Of a stretch of 64,000 nucleotides of DNA, positions 35,987-48,679 are shown piece by piece. Positions within the stretch are counted from its first letter, which is position 1, and each line of letters starts with the position of its first letter. The notes under the pieces were generated by a model. The model made no database searches, had not been told where the DNA came from, and saw nothing but the letters and a program-made list of their open reading frames with translations. This DNA is from Cryptomeria japonica. Its lineage: Eukaryota > Streptophyta > Pinopsida > Cupressales > Cupressaceae. The stretch is from positions 915,473,340-915,537,339 of the forward strand of contig NC_081409.1 of assembly GCF_030272615.1 (NCBI RefSeq). Direction: 5' to 3'. The position numbers and the translations under genes are program-made.

Positions 35987-38264
35987 CTAACAAACGGTAT
36001 AATCTATTTGAAGCAGTGAGCAAAAAGAGGTAAACGGTATAAACTAATCAGATAATTAAGAAATGATCAGAGTTGAGATAACAATAAAAAAAGAAAGTGT
36101 GGGAAAAATGCAGCTGCGAATGAATATATAGACAAAGATAAATAATATCTCAACCAATAAACCACTACCATCAAAACCAGAAAAACATTCTTTCCTGTCA
36201 GGCACAAAAACATACCCACTCTTTGTTGAATGTGAAAGGAAATTTGATTCCAACCTTTTCCTTGATGGAATGTATACTTTTCCCTTAACTTTGTGTATAG
36301 GTAGTGCATAATTATTGAGCGCACTTACACTGTCCTGTACAGTCGTGATTGTTTGGGACTTGATTCCGTATACACGTGGTCGGTCCCTCCACTTGGGGGC
36401 TTCTTCAAGTATTTGGGTCAAACTCCAACTTAAGTGGCTCTTTTAATCGGCAATATTAAGTTGACATTCTTCCACAAGTTATGATCCTATCAAATCTGAC
36501 CAATAGAATATTAGAACCATAAGAATTATATATATATATATGACAAAATGAAGATATTGACAAAAGAAATTGAAGATCAAAATTTTATCATATTATAAAT
36601 TTAGATTTTTTTTTAGAAAGTTGAAAGAGAGATTTATGATATTGTGATAATACTTATATAACCATTAAAAGTTGTGCAAGTATGGTGGAGAGTACGACTG
36701 ATTTTTAGGTGTTTTGAACAGTTTGCAAAAACCACACCTTTGGGCATTGCCAATGAAGTCTCATGCTTTATGTCGAATGTCTAAGAAATACCGAACTCTA
36801 ATGGTTAGAAATATATAAAGAAACAAAGAGTATGTGTTGTAATCAGCTCATGCTATAATGGGAACATATTTCTTTACATGTAAAAATAATGAATAGTCAA
36901 AAAACATGTGCATCACACATATTTCACCTATTACATATCACATAGAATGACCTTTGACACCGACTTTCAAATTAAACAACCTCTGCATGCACATTTTATT
37001 TTATATGCATGCACATATAAGAAACCTTTCCTTCCGCTCATTATTAACCAACTCTATTCTCACTTAATACTAAACACCTCAAATTTTCACTTTGTATCCT
37101 ATAGTCAAACCCTAAAAACCTCTCAATTCACCTTAAGTTCAATTACATCCCATCAACCTCTAATAGTTTACTTGATGTTTGTCTATACCATTGCAGCCCA
37201 TTCCATTAATTCTACTGGTCAATCCTATGTTTTTTTATCTCCTCTTGGTCTTTTCTCATTATATTCTCTTTATTGTGTGGATATGTTTTGTGATTCCCTC
37301 TTTGGCCATCCCACTCATATCTTCTAGTCCACTCTATATTCAATTGTCCCCTTCTACCCTCATACCATTGTACTCTCCCTTATGCAACCTTATACTCATC
37401 TCCCCTTTTCCTTTTCCTTTTATCCCTTCTACTTAATACAACCTCCTTCAATATTAAATAATTTTTAACATTTATATACCTTCTCAGTGCTTGTCCCTAC
37501 AAATATATACATACATGTATACAAGTCATTTTATTTGTTTGACTTCTTTTTAGTTTTATTTATAATATTGATAATTATATACTTTTAATTTTACAAAACC
37601 AACAAAATATTTAAAATTTTATCATCATTACATATTTATAATTTAAAATTAATATGATGGTTTAAATACTATATCAAATATTTATAATATTTTTTATCTA
37701 AGTTAAATTAACTTATCATTAATATAAACTCTAGTTTCACATTGTGTAAATACTTTTAATTTTATAAAATCAAAAAATTATTCTATCATTATTACATATT
37801 ATAATTTTAAATTAATATAAATCTTTAAATACTAGATCACATATTCATAATATTTTTCAACCAAGTAAAAATTAACTTATGGTTAATATCAACTATACTT
37901 TCATTTTGTGGTAAAATAATTACAACAAACAATAGTTGTTTATGTTCAACTAATTACTCTAACTACATTATAAGAGTCTAACTCTAAATCAATTGATCAA
38001 TATAGTCATATTTGTGCCTATTACAAATCAGTAAATAGAAAATTGCAACTTCTGAAACTATTATCTATCTTGTCTTGAAATTAGTTCACCATAACTCATC
38101 TATCATCTATTCTTCAATAATTTTCCAATAATACTATAAAGGCAAGTACTCACCACTAAGTGACACTTGATTATCACTTGGGTTGTGAATGAACATATCA
38201 TTTATTCTTTTTGAGCTTTAGCTTTTGTTGATCAATATTAAGATTTGATTAATTCAATACTTGT
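35987..38264. other. no gene seen; contains dispersed repeat copy 2
   Basis: The first ~430 bases may be the old upstream region of the LecRK pseudogene. A minus frame at 36421-36056 has no recognised domain. The rest is very AT-rich. A plus frame at 36908-37327 has no conserved motif. Confidence 0.45.
36677..36917 (+). repeat. dispersed repeat, copy 2
   Basis: Counterpart of 31192-31416 in the same orientation, clearly diverged with small insertions. Confidence 0.75.
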
Positions 38265-39216
38265 CATTCTACACTCGTATAGTGAACACGTATGAAGTGT
38301 GCTAGTTTGTTGTGTTGATTTCATTGGTGTTCACATAATGTATAGTTATGTTGAACATCATCATTACCATTTATGATTATTTCAATATAAATTAATTATT
38401 AGAAATATTATGGAAAGGATTATTTTTCTTACTTGTATTATAGTTAAGACATGGAATATGTTATCATATAAGGTATTTATTAATATATAATTAAAATTAA
38501 GAAGATAATTTTTTACATCCTTTTATATTATATCATATATATGAAATTTAATATCTTAATATAGAGAAATATATATATTGAAATTTAAATTAATTAATAA
38601 TCTTTATTAAACTTTTTAATATAATTATGTATATTTAACCCATTTTACTAATTAATATAATTGTGTATATTCAATCTATTTTCCTAAATTTTAATATACA
38701 TTCAAACAATGTTATAATCATAATAATTTGTAATACTATCATATAATAACTATGCTTATCTTTATTCTAGATTTTACCTTTGTTTAATCAAAAGATTGCT
38801 ATTTGAATGTCACTCATATATAATATTTTTCATTCTACACTTGTATTGTAAACACATATATGACGTGTGCTAGTTTGTTGTGTTGATTTCATTGTTGTTC
38901 ACATAAGTTATAGTTATGTTGAATATCAACATTACAATATATTATTATTATTATATAAATTAATTATTAGAAAGATTATGCAAAGAATTATTTCATTTAC
39001 TTGTATGATAGTTATAAGACATGGACTATATTATTATTTATTGGTGTAAATTATCACTCATAATTACACTTTACTTAAGTTGACTTAGGGTAATGCATTT
39101 CATGGTAGTTTGGATATGACACTTAGGGAAGTGTGCACATAGGGATGATGTATGTAGAATAAATTCCACCTTTTGTGGTCTTATCTTGTTGTTATATTCC
39201 ACCCTCGGTGGGTAAT

Positions 39217-39373
39217 CCACCTCTTGTGGAATATTTTATTATTTCTCCTACCTACCCTTGTTTCTCATTGAGCCATATGTCATGATTGTGTGATTACCCA
39301 CCTCTTGTGGAATATTTTATTATTTCTCCTACCTACCCTTGTTTCTCATTGAGCCATATGTCATGATTGTGTG
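39217..39373 (+). repeat. 81-bp tandem duplication inside the LTR
   Basis: The 76 bases from 39217 (CCACCTCTTGTGGAATATTT) recur without change from 39298. This is much younger than the LTR that contains it. Confidence 0.9.
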
Positions 39374-39493
39374 CTCACATATCCATATGGCCTTGCCTTT
39401 ATAAGAAGGCTCATTTACATTGTATTAAAAAAATTCAATTTCAATCAACTTAGTTAGTTGGGTATTATGAATATATTTTGTTATCTTGTTTGT

Positions 39494-39550
39494 ACCACCA
39501 CCACCACCACCACCACCACCACCACCACCACCACCACCACCATCATCATC
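39494..39550 (+). repeat. (ACC)n / (ATC)n microsatellite
   Basis: About 16 ACC units followed by three ATC units at the right end of the copia LTR. Confidence 0.95.
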
Positions 39551-39885
39551 AAAGAAATTTATTAACATATAATTAAAATTAAGAAAAGAAATATGTATGT
39601 CCATCTATATTATATTTGTATATATGAAATTTATATCGTAATACATAAAAAAAATAAAAATTAAACGTGTAACTTAATTAATAATATATTTACTAGATTC
39701 CATTTTGCTAATTAATATAATTGTATATATTCAATCTATTTTACTAAAGTTTAATATCCATTCACATTTTGGTATCATTATAATACTTTGTAACACTATC
39801 ATATAATAAGTATATTTATCTTTCTTCAGGATCTTACCTTTGTTAGAACAAAATATTACTATTTAATTGTCACATACATATACAT

Positions 39886-40560
39886 ATATCCCATGGGTGG
39901 ATTTCACTTTTTGAAAATCTTAATATTTTATTTATAGAAGTTTTGATTGATTGGAAAGGATGTATGCATGGGATCAATTATTTGATAGATTTGAATTAAT
40001 ATAAATCGGCTTTTAAGACCAAACAAAAACCTTTTTGCATTGAAAACAAGGTAACAAAGAATCAGCTTTTTTGAACAATCACATGGTTTTATCAATGGGG
40101 GAAAAGAAGAAAATTCATGGTGGATTATTATGATGATAGTGCATAAAAATACATGCACGGGAATCTCAAGTACCGTGCATATAAATCTTGTCAGACTACT
40201 TTTCTTTGCGCATGAGAAATGCATTGTCTCTAATTGCCTTCTCCGGTCAAATTGAGAACCCACATTAACGTATGATTTTTCTTTTATTGGATAAAAGCAT
40301 AAAATAAAATAATAGCACATAAACAGCTAGAGCATCAAAAACAGTATATAACAGTATATAAATAGTTAAAAATATGTCCATATTTATCATCAACTGATAT
40401 TATTATTGTAATCAGTTTACTTAAAATTGAGTATTGTTTTTTTTTTATATTTTTCTAAAGCTTGTATGATTTTTTTTTTAGGTTTTTAAATTTTAAAGAT
40501 TAATTCTTTACAATTTGGTTGGGCAAAACACTATGGTCATATAGAATAGATATGAGGGAT
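39886..40560. other. no gene seen
   Basis: AT-rich; a minus frame at 40320-39928 has no recognised domain. Confidence 0.5.
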
Positions 40561-40878
40561 CCACTACTATTAAGAAAATGTCTATCTAATTTTTTAGGAT
40601 TTAAATATAAATGAATTAAAATGTGCAACTTTTATTAATATAAAAAAAAGTGAGAATCAAGTGAATTTTTTTTCCAATATGAAGTACATGTACTCTTCAT
40701 CCCTTGGAATACACAATTTACCAAGATGATAAAGCCGTTTATCATGAAAATGATAATCTAATTATTCTACTTGATTACCATGGATTAGTGTTTCATATAC
40801 ATCCTTGAAATCTTTATCTCTATCATATTGTTCAATAAAATAATGGATGCATTAATATAAGGTCTTGATAACATATTA
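40561..40878 (-). pseudogene. gypsy pol fragment left of the CACTA element
   Basis: Minus-strand remnants typical of the stretch between gypsy RNase H and integrase (a LSRP motif at the CACTA border, LGKLCIP about 150 bases further left). The matching upstream part lies to the right of the CACTA at 52486. The CACTA therefore inserted into this gypsy copy. Old and heavily broken. Confidence 0.65.
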
Positions 40879-40908
40879 CACTACTACACAAAGGAGGTGT
40901 TTAAGACA
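40879..40908 (+). repeat. CACTA left terminal inverted repeat
   Basis: CACTACTACACAAAGGAGG followed by a TTTAAGACA motif. Subterminal AAGACA/GTCTTAA copies continue to about 41010. Confidence 0.9.
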
Positions 40909-41044
40909 TTAATTTAAGACAAAATATTAGTTTCGTCTTAAACAAATGCTTTATGTTTAAATTATATTTTAATTTTTTCAATTGTCTTGAATTAAGACAA
41001 TAGACTTTTCCTAAAATAAAACTTTACTATCATTCATATTCAAA

Positions 41045-41660
41045 TCAGGGGCTTGGCTGTTCGCGCTCAACTCATCGAAACGGAAGCGGTTACCATAGTT
41101 TCGGGGGGAGCCCTGTAGGGGCAAGAGCGTTGGTTTTTGCATCCATGCTAGTTTTGGATCGAGCGGGAATGATAGATCGCGGCAGGAGTTTCATTAGTAG
41201 CGGAGGCTCGGTACCAGCTGGGTTCATCGAGGGGAGCTGAGCCTATCCCGGGTGGGGAACTGGTATCGCAGCAGCTAGGGCAGATGGAGTAGCATTGACG
41301 CAAATACTTCTAAATCATCCTATGCATTAGCACTGGAACCGGCATTCCCATCACTACTCCAGGCAACCTTCAACGACCTGCAGCGGGTACTGTCCCCCTG
41401 CATCATAGGCATATGATCAAATGCATTCGACCAATCGTTCATCCATGGTAATGGAAACACTTGGATGCAGTTATCAACAACAACGGGAAGGGCTATCATG
41501 AGTATGGTGGGAAGTTTGTCGATGAATCTTATAGTTTGCAGTTTCTATGCCCTGGCCGTCTTCTTCAACCTGTTTGCACTACAATTCAGCATTCTTACAT
41601 TGAGATGCAAACTGTTCAATCAGCTTGGAGAGAAATCTAGGTCTATACTGTAAACCGGTA
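41045..41660 (+). other. GC-rich island of unknown origin inside the CACTA
   Basis: Clearly richer in G and C than the ~30 percent surroundings (GGGGGGAGCCCTG, ATCGCGGCAGG, TATCCCGGGTGGGG). One + frame reads NNNGKGYHEYGGKFVDESYS near 41475, another is open at 41465-41653 with a hydrophobic stretch. I recognise neither. It could be a captured host exon series or organelle DNA; the base style recalls plant mitochondrial DNA, which is only an impression. Confidence 0.4.
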
Positions 41661-41928
41661 AAAAAATTCCCTTCCTGAATGCCTTGTAGATAGATCTCTT
41701 TTGTTTTGTTTGTACTGTGGGTATTGTATGTTGAGTTTTTTTTAATCCCTTGCTCTGTTATTTGGGTCATGGTTTGTTCATCTTAATTCAAATGATTCCA
41801 TTGTTAAATTGGAAGAATTATCTACCCTTAGAAGTGGACATTCTAGATGGGTATGATTTTTGTTAAACTTTTTCTATCCCTTGCTCTGTTTTGTTATCTT
41901 GGGTTATGGCCCTGGTCAGGAAGGTCCG

Positions 41929-42126
41929 TCAAGTTGATACAGCACTTAGATCTAGCTCTTCCAAAGAAGAGAAAAAGGTAAATCCTTCAGGAAGTCTAGC
42001 AAGACCAAGACATTCACTTAGCTCCACAACGTGCAAAGACTTTGCTAACTGTAGCCCTTGAGGGAACTTTGTCAAATCTAAAACCCTACTCAACTCTAGA
42101 AGATGAAGATACTGTGTCAACTGCAC
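41929..42126 (-). pseudogene. leucine-rich repeat fragment (NBS-LRR type)
   Basis: LRR pattern: LELSRVLDLTKFPQGLQLAK, then LHVVELSECLGLARLPEGF and SSLEELDLS. The 'L..L.LS.C..L..LP.G' spacing is that of plant disease-resistance (TIR/CC-NBS-LRR) proteins. 65 open codons, no NB-ARC domain nearby. A captured or decayed fragment within the CACTA element. Confidence 0.65.
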
Positions 42127-43395
42127 ATAGCAGTGGTTTTATTATCAATTGCGAGTAAATACATCCATCATTATATAGCAGTCTTAAAAGTGAAAATGTA
42201 TAGCTTGTCTTTATGCTTCTAATCCATTAACCTTTTGAATGCTTAGATTATTTAAGTTCCATGTGTGTATATTATATCATATTCTGGATTAATTTGATGG
42301 ATTTTCATTCTCAATTCTCTTTAACTGACATTGGAGATAAAATTTGGGGCATTTGTGATTTCCATGGTCTCATTGATAACAAATTCTTCTTCCCAGTCTA
42401 AATTTAGTTGTTTAAAAACAAATTATTATCAGTGAAATTCAAATCAATAGTAAATTTTTGTCTGGTAAAAAATGTGTAATGGTTTGGTCCTTCAATACAA
42501 GTGAGAAAATATCAGGAATTGAGATATGCATTGTGAATGTCAAATGCATATTGGTGTGGTTTTTTTATTTATTTATTTATTGTTTGTGTGCGATGAGCAT
42601 TGTCCATCTCTGGGATTCAAATTTTTATCACTTATAACAAAGTATCCCATAAATTAAATTTGGAACTTGGAAGCTCACAAGATCCATGGATCTTCATAAC
42701 AAACCCAACAACATCTTCCAGGTTCGAATTTCCCTCAACCACAATAAGCTAGTCTAATGGTGGTGATATTCTCATTCGGTACATACAACCATGATTTTTA
42801 GTTAAAAATCTTAAGAATTTAGTTCAAACTTAAACCATAATGCATTATACGTGGCCAGCTATTTAATAGAACCTATTCACCATTGATTTATTATGTGCGT
42901 CAATTGGGACGTGCTAATGGCCATTGATCATTTGATAACAAACCAAAGAATAAGAGCTGAATATACCATAAAAAATTATGAATAAAAATTGGGGCTATTG
43001 CAAAGTTACATACCTCTCCTTTGCGTGTGTTGAATGACTAATATTGGTACTCCCCTTGATCACTGTTAACCAAAGGTATTTTATCCTAGAATTCTTTCCA
43101 GCGCTGGAGATCTTGCACAACTTGTGATTGCTTTCACAAGAACGTACAAAAGATATTGCTCACTTGGAAGGAATTAGTGAATGGAAACACCAGCTCCAAA
43201 ATAGTATTTCTTCAAAAGATTATGTTTAACTGATGTGAATAAAGACAAAAGCATAAATATACGAAAGATTTTTGGTTATGAAGTATCTTATTTATTTTCT
43301 TATATGAGCACATATGGCATCACATTATGTATCTATTTTGTGTGGTAAATGATGATTCTTTATTCTGTTTTGGTATTTGGAACAGGTTAGCACAA
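42127..43395. other. CACTA interior, no gene seen
   Basis: AT-rich, only chance frames; no transposase motif found. Confidence 0.5.
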
Positions 43396-43722
43396 ATGTT
43401 ATTTGTCTTCACATTAGTGGAGTAGTGGTTGGAGAAAAAGAGAGTAGCACATGCATCACATAATGTTGTCATAGAGGAGAACTCAAAGCCTCTAAATTTA
43501 GTTGGCACTGATAGTAACTAGAATGGTGTACAAGGATATGCTCATTATGTTAGGATCTTGATCCAACCTATTGTTATTCGTCTTCACATTAATGGAGTAG
43601 TGGTTGGAGAAAAGAGAGTATCATATGCATCACACAATGTTGTCATACAGGAGACTTGAAGCCTCTAAACTTAGTTGGCATTGATAGTAACTGTAATGGT
43701 GTACAAGGATATGCTCATTATA
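43396..43722 (+). repeat. ~174-bp tandem duplication
   Basis: CTTCACATTA...GGAGTAGTGGTTGGAGAAAA starts near 43398 and again near 43573. GTACAAGGATATGCTCATTA ends both copies (43547 and 43720). Protein-like remnants in both copies (KPLNLVG) are not recognised. Confidence 0.85.
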
Positions 43723-44207
43723 GTTACTGACAGTTTGGGCCAGAGTTTATGATCAGCCAAGGCAGTTTTCTCTCATTGTTTGATACAAGCAGTAAAAGAA
43801 AAGGAGATGTGAAACCTGTACCAGTTTTTCTTGGACATGGAACTGGGAGTTCGAAGCCTCTGCAATTCAATTCAACTTCAATAATGTTCTGAGCACTGGC
43901 CTATCTATTGCAAATTAAGTAAGCTAGTAAGGTTGTTGTTGTGATATTCTGAGTGTTGCAATTATTTACATTGTCGATTCATGCAATAAAAGGTTTCACT
44001 GTACCTCTTGCTTTAGCTAATGCAAAGAAAAAATTGTCTATTTCAGTTTGTAGAAGACTTTTCTTTGCTTGCATTATGTGTCTCTCATTTATATATAGAA
44101 AAAGAAATATCCAGTAATCAAATAGGTGCTCCATTTCCAAACTAAAATACTCTTGAGTTTAAATCAAGTAAACTGTTTGAGAAAATGATGGCATGTTAAA
44201 AAATCAA

Positions 44208-44340
44208 AGAACTTGTGAGTGTTGGGAAATAATTGTATCAGAACAAGTGTGTACCATTACATATTTGCAAGGTCAAAGAACTTGTGGATGCTAGGAGAAA
44301 AATTGTATCAAAACAGGGGTGTTTCATTACATATTTGCAA
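44208..44340 (+). repeat. ~70-bp tandem duplication
   Basis: AATTGTATCA at 44231 and 44301, both followed by CATTACATATTTGCAAG; diverged. Confidence 0.8.
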
Positions 44341-44752
44341 GTCTTAGATTTTTGACAAAGGTTTAGTCTATGAAATTCACAACAAATCATACCTGCATGG
44401 GGGTTTTGTTCACAAGTCTGTCTCTCTATATAAAATATGCTTCTCAATCATGAATTTACAAAGAATATTCTTCCCCTAGGTACTAGCCAGTGTTTTCAGG
44501 TACATTTATAGAATACCCGTACAAAGTTATAACTCTTCAACATAATTATTAAACATAGTGTTCTTTATGGGTCAGAGGTTCGGAGCCCAAATTTGGACAT
44601 AGTTCAGTAGGAAGTTGGACTTGATTCCATAAAAATCATATTTCATTTACTTAAGCATATCAGCTTTCATAAATTTATTAGTATATTGTCAAAGCCATAT
44701 TGTTTATTAGACTCTCTTTCTCTTGAGAGCATTCCCAGTCTCATTTATACCA

Positions 44753-44867
44753 TTACAAACTCGATGCCATAGCGACTCAACTATAGATTGGGAAATTTAT
44801 CATTCGAACCTTACAAACTCAATGCCATAGCGATTCAACTGCAGACTGGGAAAGTTATCATTATACA
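44753..44867 (+). repeat. 58-bp tandem duplication
   Basis: TTACAAACTC then ATGCCATAGCGA occurs at 44753 and 44811. Confidence 0.8.
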
Positions 44868-45839
44868 CCCCTTTTCTCTTTATAGAGTCATTTCCTTGAC
44901 TACCCTGGATGTACTTGTACACATTACAATTTCAATTGATACGTAGCTTTGTATACAAATATGAATGGCAAAGACAATTTTCTACTCTTATTCGGATAAA
45001 TGAGATATTTGCAAGACACCAGAAAAAACATTATCATAATCTCTCTAACATTGCAAACTAGCCCTACTACAATTATTTGCATGTAGTCTTTGTCACAGGA
45101 AAAATAGTACAAAGTAGGTTGTTGTTAAATGGCCTCTACAAAAATTTTGTAAACCAATTTATTTAGCTAATCTAATAGACAAAATTTAGCAATAAATTGT
45201 GTTTTCTTTAATTTAATTCATGACAAATACTTAACATTACATAAATGTTTTTTCATTCTATTTAAGTAAGAGGAATTGCTCAATCAAGACCAATATAAAA
45301 CAATAACCATGGCATCATCCAAATTGTTGCAACAATCAAAATTGATTCTATCCTGGCTTTTCCGTTTTAGTAATCTTGCTTGATTGCAGTGAAATGTATT
45401 TCTTCTATTTCTCATATATAAAAGTTAAGAACTAAAGATTCTAAAGGGCTTTATGGAGATAGACCTCTTCATTATATGTATTCTTGTATTGTTGTGGAAT
45501 TCAAAATGTGTGAAATAACTGGGATTAAATTCTTTTGAAATTGTATTTCTCATTGGAAAATCGAAAAGTTGAATCTTTTTGGATTTTCCAAGAGCTCAAC
45601 TCTAAAAGTCGCTCTATATCCTGTCCCAAATAGCAATGTAGGTAGAATGGTAATCCAAATTCATGTACATCTGCAAATATATTTCTCAACTGGAACCTAT
45701 ATGATATAGTTATATTGAGTTTTCTCCTACTTTGCATCTATGTTGCTGGTTCTAATGTCAAGAATATTATATCTCCAAAATTTACTTCAACATTGTGCAT
45801 ATTATTTTTATAGAATGGTTTAAGCAAGATGCTAATTTG

Positions 45840-46000
45840 TTGATATTGACTACATGGCAGCAAAGGCATCGATAGGTCTCAAAAGAATGTTTGGAGGGCT
45901 GGTGTTCAGAGGCATGCATATAATCACGTGTCAAAGTGATTTGCTTCTGGTCATGAAAAGCATCAATGTAATAAAAAAGGTATGCTTTTATCTTGTGGAT
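45840..46000 (+). pseudogene. copia RNase H fragment
   Basis: DYMAAKASIGLKRMFGGLVF, then GMHIITCQSDLLL. This resembles the copia RNase H stretch 'YMAATEA.KEA.WL..ML..LG...' and its following '.CDSQSA' block, with one residue block lost. Short and decayed; a guest inside the CACTA element. Confidence 0.5.
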
Positions 46001-46156
46001 TTTTGGTGGATTATCCAGATATATTCTCATTTGGATATCATTGTCATCAGAGTTACAAATAGTCTTGAACAGGTCTTTCCAAATATACGTGTTTGGGATG
46101 CATTGTCCAAACACACTGTTATTTCCTGTAATATTGTAATTCAATTAAATATTTGA

Positions 46157-48640
46157 TTACAATATGAGGTAAACTGGAGCATTTTCTAATATATTATTTA
46201 TAATTTATTAAATAGTTTTCTCCAACACTATGAAGACTAGAGTGCTTTTTAGTTATTGTTGCTTGATTATTTCATGTAGGCAAAGCATATTACTGGATTG
46301 CACTTTCGACTCAAAAGGACTAAATGACATTCTAGCTAGATTCTTGAATTCTAGGATATGTAGGTGTATGAAAATTAGTATTGTTTTCTAGGATTTCTTT
46401 TTGGAATTTGTATTGTTTTCCCCAATAGGTGAATAGAGTTTCAAATGATTAGGTGGCATGCAGAATTGTATTAGCACTTGAAACCTAACCTAGTCTTTCT
46501 TGGGCGTAGAATGTTAAGAAGCTTTTCTTAATTTAATTTAAATCTTTACTGGATATCTTCAAAGCTCCTCTTATTTCTATCACCATTGTATACTTTTATT
46601 CTTTCACCCACCTTTGCTCCTCTTATTAGGTGGACCTTTCTTGTCAGAGACTAAAGATTGAATTCTGAGTTGTCTTACTGTTGTTATGAGGTTTTTGGGT
46701 GACTGTGTCCAGCATCATTCTCACTGCTCAAACCTCAGAAACTATATGTAGGTGCTTAGGACTGCTTTCAATTGTTTGCACACAGTAATTTCCTACACTT
46801 TGTCTTAGAATGTTGCCTTTGATGACCCTGATCTGCATTCTCTCATCTCTGATTTGCTAGGACTTTCATTGTTATGGCAACATCAATTGTAATGAGGAGT
46901 TGCTCTTCAGCTCGGACTGTATTTACTATCCTAAAGTCTAAAGACAGTGACTTCTCACTGTCATTGTATTATGCCTAATACAATGACTCACTTGTTCTTT
47001 GTGCACTTTAGCCTGAGAGGACTATCATCTGTTACACTACCCTTAGGTCTTATTGGAGCTTTATCATTTTGATGGTCTGACTGCAACGTGACTGCAACAA
47101 CCTACCTCCAATGAGCTATATAATCTTATTCAAGAGTTATAACTCATGAATGTCTCTTATAGTGGTTGACCTTCATTGTTATGATACTCAAATCTTCTTG
47201 AATAAACTATTTGTTCGTAAGAAAATGAATACCACCTTGTTTTGATGCTATAGTTGCTCCATGTAACAAGCTTTTCATTGTTATTTTTTTGATAGCTGAT
47301 TGGGATTGCTCATGAAGCTTTTGATGATTGAGATAAGCTTTTCCTCATATTATGATGATTGGTGATTGCTTTGAATGCTCTTTGATGCTAATTGAATCTT
47401 TGGGGCTATAATTGTCCTCCTTATATGCCTATGACTTGAATATGACTGTCAAAAGCGTTTTAATGTTGCCCTTACTGTTTTGTGATCAGCTTCATGTCTG
47501 TTGTTTCTTTGCGATTGCTTTTTGCTGGTACTATTTCCCTTTTGATGTGTTTACTATCATCATCCTTTGTTGATTTGTGAATGACTGTGTGACTATCATA
47601 GGTTCCTTTGGACTATTCTTATGGCCTTGATGCTTCTCTTTATGATTCACTATATTATAAGGCTCATTACTGATGATACCTTTACTGTGAAAGGCTCTAT
47701 CTTTTTGTGCTTCATTTCAACTCTCATAACCTTTTGGTTTGCTTTCAACAGGTCTTGGGCTGTGATTTTAACACGATGACTGTCTTGATAATGATGATAT
47801 TCTCTATTTTATACAGTCATTAATGGCTCTATTATGAGGGTTTCTCTAAGTCCGTGAATGATGACATGACCTACTAACTGTGTTAGCCCTTTACATCTGT
47901 TGTTTTATCATTGGAACCTTTGCCCTTTGGTCATCCATTGTCTATTCTTTGTGGCCGAGACTAGTGTAGACTGTCCTTTCATTCTCTAGGTTGTATTGCA
48001 ATGATCCTTTTGCATGCATCATGATGTTGTTGCCAACATTGATGTGACTCTAATAGTCACATGATTACATTATTTGTCTAATGAACTGTTCTTGAGCTAT
48101 TGTAGATTCTTTACCTACTCTATAGTCATGACCTTATAAACCACTGTCTACAATATTCATGGCTCTAGGTTCATTATTCCTTTCTTCAATAATGCATTAT
48201 TTACACTTCATTCCTCTGTCTCAAACCAAACACTAAGAGCTCCCTTGCTGCAAGGTATTAGGGTTTTAGATGAGGATCTCGTTTTAGATATCTTGTCACT
48301 CGATACTCTTTCCTCTGTTTTTGTATCAGACCTTTTACTCACCATCACACTACTGCAACAATACCCTTTTGGCAGAGATTTTCTCAATCTGTATATCTTG
48401 ATCATTATGTTTAGGTAATAAGCAGCAAGACCTAGTGAATCTTTGCTGCTATGTGGCATAAAGATAAAATATTTCATAAAGATTGTTTGTCATATTCTTA
48501 ATGGCACTTTCTCATTGTTAATCACCGCCACTATCTTCTTTGTTGACACCTACTTTTGACTAATCTCTCAATCAAATGTCCAATCCAAAATCACTAGCAT
48601 TGATCTTAAAACTATAATCTAGAGCATTCTCAGTGTGGTG
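46157..48640. other. CACTA interior, no gene seen
   Basis: Less AT-rich than its surroundings, but stops are frequent in every frame. A short minus frame at 48208-48477 has no recognised domain. It may be an old captured gene or intron. Confidence 0.4.
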
Positions 48641-48679
48641 ACTACTTTTTAACGAAGTCGTTACAATACTATCTGACAA

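Larger units (their letters stand above)
39039..39550 (+). mobile_element. copia LTR of the TGTTGGTGTAAA family with a trinucleotide tail
   Basis: Starts TATTGGTGTAAATTATC and shares the TTACTTAAGTTGACTTAGG and CCTACCTACCC blocks with the LTRs at 19922, 25560 and 27587, in the opposite orientation. The right part is diverged and ends in an (ACC)n/(ATC)n run. No interior or second LTR, so solo or truncated. Confidence 0.8.
38265..39885 (+). repeat. 566-bp tandem duplication, second copy split by a copia LTR
   Basis: Copy A is 38265-38830. Copy B starts at 38831 (both CATTCTACAC), runs to about 39038 and resumes at about 39551 (TTTATTAA, ATATAATTAAAATTAAG). Shared blocks include GTGTGCTAGTTTGTTGTGTT and the AATTAATATAATTGT region. 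Copy B is interrupted by the LTR at 39039, so the duplication is older than that insertion. Confidence 0.85.

Noticed and set aside
36056-36421. Minus-strand frame of 121 codons upstream of the LecRK pseudogene
   Set aside because: No recognisable domain, and no counterpart upstream of the paralogue at 59900.
36908-37436. Plus-strand frames of 139 and 85 codons
   Set aside because: Compositionally biased, no motif, overlapping in two frames; probably chance.
45782-46144. Minus-strand frame of 120 codons
   Set aside because: Opposite to the copia RNase H remnant on the + strand; treated as its shadow.
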